A DNA stretch of 7,806 nucleotides from Gammaproteobacteria bacterium. Its GTDB lineage: Bacteria > Pseudomonadota > Gammaproteobacteria > DSM-16500. The notes beneath the pieces are model-generated. The model ran no database searches. It saw only the letters and a program-made list of their open reading frames with translations, and was not told the origin of the DNA. Every line of letters starts with the position of its first letter. The first letter of the stretch is position 1. A program made the translations under genes and the position numbers. Where the stretch lies: NCBI GenBank assembly GCA_009885665.1, contig VFKI01000106.1:1-7806 (forward strand), given 5' to 3'. Shown here piece by piece: positions 1 through 5,540 of this stretch.

Positions 1-92
1 GCCGGATTTCAAGCTACATTCAGACAATGGCGAACAAAGGGTATAATCCGTTGATCGCAATTCAGATGGCTCTCGCCGGAAAATTTATTTGA
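1..92 (+). CDS. C-terminal tail of an unrecognised protein, cut by the window edge
   Basis: The frame whose first complete codon is at position 3 is open to a TGA at 90-92 and gives 29 residues, ending in NPLIAIQMALAGKFI. The tail looks like ordinary soluble protein, with an amphipathic helix rich in Ile, Ala, Met and Leu, and the codons look natural. I cannot assign a family from so little. It runs in the same direction as the 647-residue gene, which starts 134 bases further on, so the two could share a transcript. In R388-like plasmids the genes converging on trwC belong to the mating-pore operon, so this could be the end of such a gene, but the residues do not resemble a VirB11/TrwD C-terminus as I remember it. 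That is an inference from layout only. Confidence 0.5.
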   Translation, partial: RISSYIQTMANKGYNPLIAIQMALAGKFI

Positions 93-226
93 GGGGTGCG
101 AGCAGTTACTTTTTATGTTTAATTATTTGCTCTCCAAAAAGCAAACAGGCAGACTATCGCCTATACTTTTACTGTGGCCTTCCTGTCCGGAGGGCGTACT
201 GCTGCTTCACAGTAGGAGAAAAAGAA
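93..226 (+). promoter_or_regulatory. Structured leader with a Shine-Dalgarno-sequestering hairpin
   Basis: This is the gap between the upstream gene tail and the ATG at 227. Bases 166-176 (CTTTTACTGTG) pair with 208-218 (CACAGTAGGAG) over 11 bp, nine Watson-Crick and two G-U. The right arm contains the whole AGGAG ribosome binding site (214-218). Directly stacked inside is a second helix, 177-183 (GCCTTCC) with 189-195 (GGAGGGC), one G-U pair and a TGTCC loop. A 12-base bulge (196-207) contains a second TACTG (197-201) that can pair with CAGTA (210-214) instead of the long arm. The layout suggests an RNA that hides or exposes the ribosome binding site. No strong promoter is visible. A TATACT at 162-167 lacks a -35 partner, and starting from it would remove the left arm. 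Confidence 0.5.
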
Positions 227-2170
227 ATGCCGATATCACCACGACAGGCAAATGCCATAGTATCTATTCTTATTAGAGACCTTACCTCAAGGCAGGTCGA
301 ATTTGAAGAAGCATATAAGAGTTTTGCCAGCGCTATAGGTGATATGACAGACGAACAGCGAGAATTAGCCGAAATAAATTTAACAGAATACTCGGATTCT
401 CTTAAAGAAATCCATGCAACCCTCCTCAGAGCTGACGGAAATATACAGGGCGAAAAATATAAAGAGTTTGAAGTTGAAATAGCAGCCGCCAGAAAAGACC
501 TTAAAAAGGTTCACGAAAAGCTGATAAATTTTCGAATAAATATAGACGTCGCCAACAGCCATGGCGACGAATCTATATTTTCGGCAAATTTAGCTCAACC
601 AAGCTCAGAAAACATTGAACCAAGTAAAGCAAATACATCGCATGATATAGAACGTGAAGATAAAGAACAAGCGCCTACAATTGTTGCTGCGGCAGGTGGC
701 GCGCCTGGAATTATAACCTCGCTTAAAAATGCAATAACCGCAATGGTTAGGTCTCTGCGTGGAAATCCACCAGTGCCAGTTAGCCCTGCGGAAATAGCCT
801 CACCCAACGCCGTAGAACTAAGGGACGCTGGCGCCGTTGATCTTGCTGACAGTGCACCGAATAAACAACAAGGGAATGGATTCAACCCTAGAGTTTTTCC
901 ATCCGCAGATCAGGATGAGATGGCTGCAAATATAAAGCTTAGGGCGCGCGACTCAATAGGGGATGCACAGTCAATGAATCGCCGAAGTAGCTTATCCGAT
1001 GATGATAGTGCTGATACCTTAACACCACTTGAAAGAGAAGAACAGAAACGCATAGAAAATGGCAATGAAGATAAGCTAGAAATAATAAAACCAATAAGCA
1101 CACAGAGAGTGGCATCGCAAAGCAGCTCGGCATCAATTATTGCCCGCGGCCTTAGCATTGATTTTCATCCCATTGAGCAATCACGCCCAGCAAACGTTTC
1201 ATTACCAGAAGGAAGCGCTTTATCAGAACCGTTAATTATCACTATTGAAGCACGGGCAGATCATGTTCCATTAGAGCATAATACTGAAAGGCAAGAGGAT
1301 AAACAGATATCTGCCATGGGTTTAGATTCGCCATGGCACCCTGAATATCATGGCAAAGAAAAAAATCCAGTCGCTATAAATGCGGAATCACTGAAGTTGC
1401 TGCCATCATGGGATGGATTTCTACGCGCTATGGCTGCCAGTAGCCATGAAGAAAATGCAAAGTTACTTACTACACTCCACGATACTATTGCCGATAATGT
1501 TGCCAATGGACTTAACGATGATAGCTCAGCACTTATACAGTTAACACAGCAGGCAGCCGCCGTACTGGAAGAGCATCTCGTACGGTGCAGTAACGATTCA
1601 ACAAGTATCCCTATACTCTCAGTGGATAAAAACAACAAAACAAAGCTTGAATATGTAACAGCTAAGGAGTTAAACCAGCATGGCAAAATAAATGTACAAC
1701 AAGATGAAAAAGCTCAAGCAGAAATGGTATTAAAAGACGGCAAGCCTATCACCCAGATAAAGACTGACGACAGTCTTATTTCGGATGTGAATGATGAAAA
1801 TCGCATGATTCTTTTTAAAACTGTAGCTAATGCAATACGGGCAGAACTTGCAGGCATGCGCGGCAAGTCAATATCAGGTTTCCAGATTGATGTGTCGAAT
1901 GGAGAAGGGATGAGCTTTGCAAGCATTGCGTATGCAATCATGTGTGATTCTGGGTTACCACCTCCAGTAGTGAGCATAAATGGTGTACCACAATCTGAAG
2001 AGAAGATAATTGGCAGCCAGCATTATCAGGATTTCGCTGACTGGCTAAATACACCTATTGCCAAAGATATAAAGCAGGAGGTTGGCTCTATTACTCCAAA
2101 TCTGGAAGATCAGATCAATAATTTATGGAATTCTGTGTTGGATAAAGAGCAACCAAGCTTACGCCGATAG
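227..2170 (+). CDS. Unrecognised 647-residue hydrophilic protein, possible secreted cargo
   Basis: I do not recognise this protein. The ATG at 227 is chosen because AGGAG (214-218) sits eight bases upstream; the frame can be extended to a TTG at 89, but that has no good ribosome site and adds Cys-rich sequence unlike the rest. There is no signal peptide. Residues 20-105 are strongly helical and charged, probably coiled coil. Residues 110-360 are low-complexity, rich in Ser, Asp, Glu, Pro and Ala, with one mildly hydrophobic stretch at about 151-174 and an RRSSLSDDD cluster at 252-260. Residues 380-455 are helical again. Residues 525-610 look like a compact alpha/beta segment (GFQIDVSNGEG, then SGLPPPVVSINGVP). 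The end is charged (EQPSLRR). Base composition is visibly A+T-richer than the trw genes. A secretion-system effector, a regulator or a structural cargo protein would all fit; none is shown. Confidence 0.85.
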   Translation: MPISPRQANAIVSILIRDLTSRQVEFEEAYKSFASAIGDMTDEQRELAEINLTEYSDSLKEIHATLLRADGNIQGEKYKEFEVEIAAARKDLKKVHEKLINFRINIDVANSHGDESIFSANLAQPSSENIEPSKANTSHDIEREDKEQAPTIVAAAGGAPGIITSLKNAITAMVRSLRGNPPVPVSPAEIASPNAVELRDAGAVDLADSAPNKQQGNGFNPRVFPSADQDEMAANIKLRARDSIGDAQSMNRRSSLSDDDSADTLTPLEREEQKRIENGNEDKLEIIKPISTQRVASQSSSASIIARGLSIDFHPIEQSRPANVSLPEGSALSEPLIITIEARADHVPLEHNTERQEDKQISAMGLDSPWHPEYHGKEKNPVAINAESLKLLPSWDGFLRAMAASSHEENAKLLTTLHDTIADNVANGLNDDSSALIQLTQQAAAVLEEHLVRCSNDSTSIPILSVDKNNKTKLEYVTAKELNQHGKINVQQDEKAQAEMVLKDGKPITQIKTDDSLISDVNDENRMILFKTVANAIRAELAGMRGKSISGFQIDVSNGEGMSFASIAYAIMCDSGLPPPVVSINGVPQSEEKIIGSQHYQDFADWLNTPIAKDIKQEVGSITPNLEDQINNLWNSVLDKEQPSLRR

Positions 2171-2212
2171 GTAAAGAGGTGGCAATAGGGAGCATTACCA
2201 GTTTTTAGCTTT

Positions 2213-2239
2213 TAGCCCAATAGTGGGGACTATTGGCTA
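2213..2239. repeat. Bulged inverted repeat just past the 647-residue gene
   Basis: CCAATAGT (2217-2224) pairs perfectly with ACTATTGG (2229-2236) around a GGGG loop. Beyond one bulged C (2216), TAG (2213-2215) pairs with CTA (2237-2239). It begins 43 bases after the stop at 2170. The following TATTTG is a poor U tract, so it is at best a weak terminator and could instead protect the 3' end of the transcript or bind a protein. Confidence 0.45.
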
Positions 2240-2349
2240 TTTGAAGTTCCGCATCCTCAAGCCCGACGTGCACCCTGCGTCCTAGCGAGGCCGCAATATT
2301 CACCAGTGAATCTCGGGAGCAGCCCGGATACGTGAAAAATGTGGTAACT

Positions 2350-2370
2350 ATTCAGCTGGGGCTGAATTTT
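2350..2370 (+). terminator. Probable weak Rho-independent terminator
   Basis: ATTCAGC (2350-2356) and GCTGAAT (2361-2367) form a perfect 7-bp stem with a TGGG loop, followed directly by TTT and then GCAG. On the plus strand this resembles a short intrinsic terminator for the rightward 647-residue gene, 180 bases past its stop. The stem is short and A/T-rich at its base and the T run is brief, so efficiency is doubtful. On the minus strand no U run follows. Confidence 0.4.
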
Positions 2371-2474
2371 GCAGAAAACGGTCAGATTTGAGTCAAGGTT
2401 TTGCAAAAAATTGATGAAAAAGCGGCGCATGCATCACAATGAGCATTTTGAAGAAATTTTTTGCAAAAGATTGA
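2367..2474. repeat. Three TTTTGCARAAA boxes, two of them long near-palindromes
   Basis: TTTTGCAGAAAA starts at 2367, TTTTGCAAAA (a perfect 10-bp palindrome) is at 2399-2408, and the same palindrome is at 2459-2468, exactly 60 bp later. The second lies within a 22-bp near-palindrome, 2393-2414 (TCAA..TTGA ends, 9 of 11 pairs). The third lies within an 18-bp one, 2455-2472 (8 of 9 pairs). The two copies also share ATTGA to their right. Protein-binding sites are one reading. A duplicated stretch of coding DNA is another, since 60 bp keeps frame (FCKKL / FCKRL on plus, IFCK twice on minus). Confidence 0.55.
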
Positions 2475-2549
2475 CCAAAGATGGCCGTTTGCCTGAGGCG
2501 TATCGGATTCGCCTTGCTGCACCAGTTTTTTCAAGCCTTCCAGTTTCAT
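2382..2549 (-). CDS. Possible 55-residue ORF downstream of the relaxase gene
   Basis: An ATG at 2549 opens 55 codons to a TGA at 2382-2384, beginning MKLEGLKKLVQQ and containing the four-residue IFCK twice, plus a HCDAC cluster. It lies 50 bases downstream of the relaxase stop on the same strand, so it could be the last gene of the trw transcript. The ribosome site is poor: GGAG is 11 bases before the ATG and a nearer AGG only three. I recognise no family. The reading frame overlaps the TTTTGCAAAA boxes, and the repeated IFCK is simply those boxes translated, so this may be chance. Confidence 0.2.
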   Translation of the reverse strand: MKLEGLKKLVQQGESDTPQANGHLWSIFCKKFLQNAHCDACAAFSSIFCKTLTQI

Positions 2550-2599
2550 CTGCCTGCATTCTCCAATATAAAATCAAGTTGCATCCACTGACTCAGCAG

Positions 2600-5512
2600 T
2601 CAGCGCTCGCCAATCTCGCGCCCACCCGCCAACCCACTGTTGCTTTGCAAGGTACGCGATTGTTGCATATGCTGTCTTCTGTCTGCCATATTCCCCTTCG
2701 CAAGCTGGTTACCCCTGCCGCGCTGCAACTCGCGGCCACGTTGCACTGACAGTGCATCTGTTTTTTTAAACTGACGCGAGATTGCTGCCGGCAATTCTTT
2801 TGCCGAGCTGGTATAGATTCTGGCCTCATGCCGCGCACGGCTCAACGCCACATAATAAAGATTCATTGAGGTGGTGCGACTTTTCGTATCCATGTCAATC
2901 ATCACCCGACCACTGGTCAGACCCTGCGCACTGTGCACAGTAGATGCGTAAGCATACTCAACATGCAGTGGTTTTTTACCGGCAAGTTCGACTACATGTT
3001 TCGGGTGGCCATTTTTCTCCTCAACTGACTCAAGGCGGATTGTCGCACCACTCACACTAGCAACGCGCATCCTGTCACCATTGGTGAGATCAAGTGCTGG
3101 TTCGTTGCGATTGATACGCACGGTATCACCCACTGACAATTCACCGCGTTCCTGCTGATACACACTCAGCTGCGTAATCCGGCGCGGATTGACCTCTACC
3201 CTGCTGCCATCCTGTTTTTCAACTACCAGCATATTGCCATCAGCAACGTCCCTTACTGTATAGAGTTCACCACGCGCCAACCCGGATTTCGGATAATCCT
3301 TTTCCGGCTGGATGATCATGCCAGAACGATAGGCGGGTGCAAACCGGCGCTGCGCCTGTGTCATGTCAACACGCGTCAGCATATCGTATTCGTGTCCTTT
3401 TCCATTCAGTCCGGTAGACTCGCGTACCATCGTATTGATTGACCGCCGTGCTGCATTGGTACCCGACACAATCAATGTATCGCGGCGATCAGATTCTGGC
3501 AGATTAATATAGTCACTCACAATTGCGCGGTGGCGTTCGAGCGGTGAGACATGTTCTGCAACATGCCGTACGTGGGCGAGCGATGGCGCCATCCTGCTGT
3601 TGGCTGCCTCCCACACCGCTGACTTCAATTCCGGATTTTGCTGGCGTTTTATTTCCTGAAGCCTGACAGTTGGCATACCCGCTTCTTGCAACTGCGCATA
3701 TGGCCGGCTTGCCTCAATCGACTCTGTCTGCTTGGTATCACCGAGATGAAACAGCCTGGCATCGGCCTTTTCGATAATACGCATCACCTGCTCCATCTGG
3801 CGCGCACCAACCACTGCTGCCTCATCGAGCATGATGACAGTATTTTCATCGATCGCGCGCTCACGTGTACCAAGGAAACTTGCCAGTGTATGCGCATCGA
3901 GCCCTTCATTTTTCAATGCCTTGACCTGATTGCCATACGGTGCCAGTGCAATCACCCTGCGCTTGTGTTCCCTGCCTGCATTTGCCTGTTCTATGAAATC
4001 GACTGCCTGTTTGACTGCATAGGTCTTGCCAGTCCCGGCATCACCCTGGATGCCAACGAAACGGTTTTCGGTGCACAGCATATGTCGCACCGCATTGCAC
4101 TGGCCTTCATTCATTTTTGTATCTACCAGCAATCTGTTGACTTCATCCACGCTGAATAACGGCCGCATTTTTCCGCGTCCACTTCTTTCGATGGCAAGTA
4201 TCGCCTTCTCACGCTTCAACGCCTTCTGCGTAGTGTAACGCCGCTCGACTGCAACCAGTGAACGCTCGCGAATGGCATTGGCAACATATTTTTTTGCATC
4301 AACGGCAGACATACCCTTTGTATCCTGCAACCACCGTTTCCATCCATCGGCTGACAGTGTCTGGCCAGTTTTTTTATCAGCCAGCTGATATGCGGGTGCT
4401 GCCTCAATCAGTGTACCCTGTGCAGTAAGCCGCCTGATTTCAGCACGCACCTCATCAGCACTGGTAAGACCCACCGCGCGATACATTGCAGCGGCTGCAA
4501 GATCACTTTCCCTAACAACACTCTCGCGCTCAGTCAGGTGATTGATGGCATAACGCAGCACTGCCTGTATCGGTGTATCCTTTTTTAATAGCTGCACGCC
4601 ACTGTCATGTGCCATGCCAGCATTATTTTTTTCAACTGCATAGTCAATGCCGGCAACGCCACTTCTCTCAAGCCAGTATTTTTTTATCGCCTCGCGGTCT
4701 TTCTCATCCTTGCGTGGCCGGGTGGCGAGTGCGATGACCTGCTTTTCCAGTGCGGTTGCCGTCGCCCGCGTCTTGCCCTCCTGTGCCAGCGCATTCTCAA
4801 TCACCTTGCCGCGTGCCGAAAATATTTCAATCTGTTCGCGGCTGATATGTGCAAGCTCAAAATTGCCATGGCCTTCTGCTATGCGAAGCTGGTAACCCTG
4901 CGCCTGCAATTCCTGCGCGAGCGTATTCATATATATAGCATCAATCTCGTGCTGCACGCGGAAAATATCCTCGTTTGACAGTGCGCGCCACTGCCCATCT
5001 TCACGCCGTGTCATGTTGAGTACAACAGCATGAGTATGTAATTGCGGGTCTTTGGCGCGGCTCATTTCATGGCGAAATTTTCCGATGACCATGTTGCCGG
5101 TACGCTCGCGAAAACTCTTGCCCTTCACTTTTTTGCGCGCCTCGGCCAGAAGTTCAATTTCATGCAGTGCCTTCGTCACTGCATTGTCATGCGCTTCCAT
5201 GATCTTATGGTCACCGGCAACCAGTGCCTGCAATGAGACTGACTTTGGTGGCGAAAATGTGAGATCAAGCCCCATCCGCTTTTTATTGTTTTCTTTATCG
5301 AACGAATTTGCGATGCGACTGCCATCCGGCAGTCGTCCATCAAGCAGGCGTGCAAACTGTTTCTGTTCCACACCACCCTCAAGTCCAAGCATGGCTGCAC
5401 CCTGCCCCTGCCACATGCCTGGGTGCTCCTTGGTATAATAATCATCTGCGGCAGAAAAATAATGTGCAGCAGCATATCCATTGTTACCGCGTATGGGTGT
5501 CACTGTCAGCAT
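2600..5512 (-). CDS. trwC: MOBF conjugative relaxase-helicase (TrwC/TraI family)
   Basis: This 970-residue protein nicks the origin of transfer, stays covalently bound to the 5' end and unwinds the plasmid during transfer. The relaxase domain is about residues 1-295. Tyrosines Y18, Y25 and Y26 match the two catalytic Tyr positions of R388 TrwC, with F19 in place of a second Tyr beside Y18. The metal-binding histidines are H148 (KFRHE), H159 and H161 (QLHTHAV). GLDLTFSPPKSVSLQALVAGD (81-101) is a near match to TrwC. The superfamily 1 helicase follows: Walker A GDAGTGKT 490-497, Walker B MLDEAA 561-566, GDTKQ 591-595, TVHSAQGLT 858-866 and YVALSRAR 887-894. TrwC has 966 residues as I recall, so this is full length. 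The tail after 920 is Arg/Gln-rich. The ATG is preceded by AAGGGGAG, and the gene begins 28 bases after trwB ends. The protein should be exported through the coupling protein. Confidence 0.97.
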   Translation of the reverse strand: MLTVTPIRGNNGYAAAHYFSAADDYYTKEHPGMWQGQGAAMLGLEGGVEQKQFARLLDGRLPDGSRIANSFDKENNKKRMGLDLTFSPPKSVSLQALVAGDHKIMEAHDNAVTKALHEIELLAEARKKVKGKSFRERTGNMVIGKFRHEMSRAKDPQLHTHAVVLNMTRREDGQWRALSNEDIFRVQHEIDAIYMNTLAQELQAQGYQLRIAEGHGNFELAHISREQIEIFSARGKVIENALAQEGKTRATATALEKQVIALATRPRKDEKDREAIKKYWLERSGVAGIDYAVEKNNAGMAHDSGVQLLKKDTPIQAVLRYAINHLTERESVVRESDLAAAAMYRAVGLTSADEVRAEIRRLTAQGTLIEAAPAYQLADKKTGQTLSADGWKRWLQDTKGMSAVDAKKYVANAIRERSLVAVERRYTTQKALKREKAILAIERSGRGKMRPLFSVDEVNRLLVDTKMNEGQCNAVRHMLCTENRFVGIQGDAGTGKTYAVKQAVDFIEQANAGREHKRRVIALAPYGNQVKALKNEGLDAHTLASFLGTRERAIDENTVIMLDEAAVVGARQMEQVMRIIEKADARLFHLGDTKQTESIEASRPYAQLQEAGMPTVRLQEIKRQQNPELKSAVWEAANSRMAPSLAHVRHVAEHVSPLERHRAIVSDYINLPESDRRDTLIVSGTNAARRSINTMVRESTGLNGKGHEYDMLTRVDMTQAQRRFAPAYRSGMIIQPEKDYPKSGLARGELYTVRDVADGNMLVVEKQDGSRVEVNPRRITQLSVYQQERGELSVGDTVRINRNEPALDLTNGDRMRVASVSGATIRLESVEEKNGHPKHVVELAGKKPLHVEYAYASTVHSAQGLTSGRVMIDMDTKSRTTSMNLYYVALSRARHEARIYTSSAKELPAAISRQFKKTDALSVQRGRELQRGRGNQLAKGNMADRRQHMQQSRTLQSNSGLAGGREIGER

Positions 5513-5540
5513 TGGCGCTCTCCCCTTTCTGTCCTCAGGC

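Larger units (their letters stand above)
2171..2599. other. Gap between convergent genes with hairpins and palindromic boxes
   Basis: This 429-bp stretch separates the stop of the 647-residue gene from the stop of the relaxase gene. It has no confident gene. It contains a bulged hairpin at 2213-2239, a short palindrome ATTCAC/GTGAAT at 2298-2311, a 7-bp hairpin followed by T residues at 2350-2370, TTTTGCA-based boxes at 2367, 2399 and 2459, a weak 55-codon minus-strand ORF (2382-2549) and a 49-codon stop-to-stop minus-strand frame (2205-2351). A 6-bp hairpin, CTGACT-CAGC-AGTCAG at 2588-2603, overlaps the relaxase stop codon. The left half is GC-richer than the right half, so the gap may be a join between sequences of different origin. 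Confidence 0.6.

Noticed and set aside
162..167. TATACT as a -10 box for the 647-residue gene
   Set aside because: No acceptable -35 at 16-18 bp, and the implied start would remove the left arm of the leader helix.
89..226. TTG start at 89 that would make the left gene 693 residues
   Set aside because: It has no good ribosome site and overlaps the upstream gene's stop. The added 46 residues are Cys/Tyr-rich and unlike the rest, while ATG 227 has AGGAG at ideal spacing.
2369..2749. Plus-strand ORF of 126 codons with a TTG start
   Set aside because: It overlaps 150 bases of the relaxase gene on the opposite strand, has no ribosome site, and its residues there are an antisense shadow.
3638..4238. 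Plus-strand ORFs inside the relaxase gene
   Set aside because: They are antisense to a strongly conserved helicase region, are Cys/His/Leu-rich with no ribosome sites, and show no recognisable domain.
4289..4297. Other A-runs in the relaxase (also near 4373 and 4679) as frameshift sites
   Set aside because: Their phase relative to the reading frame does not give an X XXY YYZ heptamer; they reflect consecutive AAA lysine codons.
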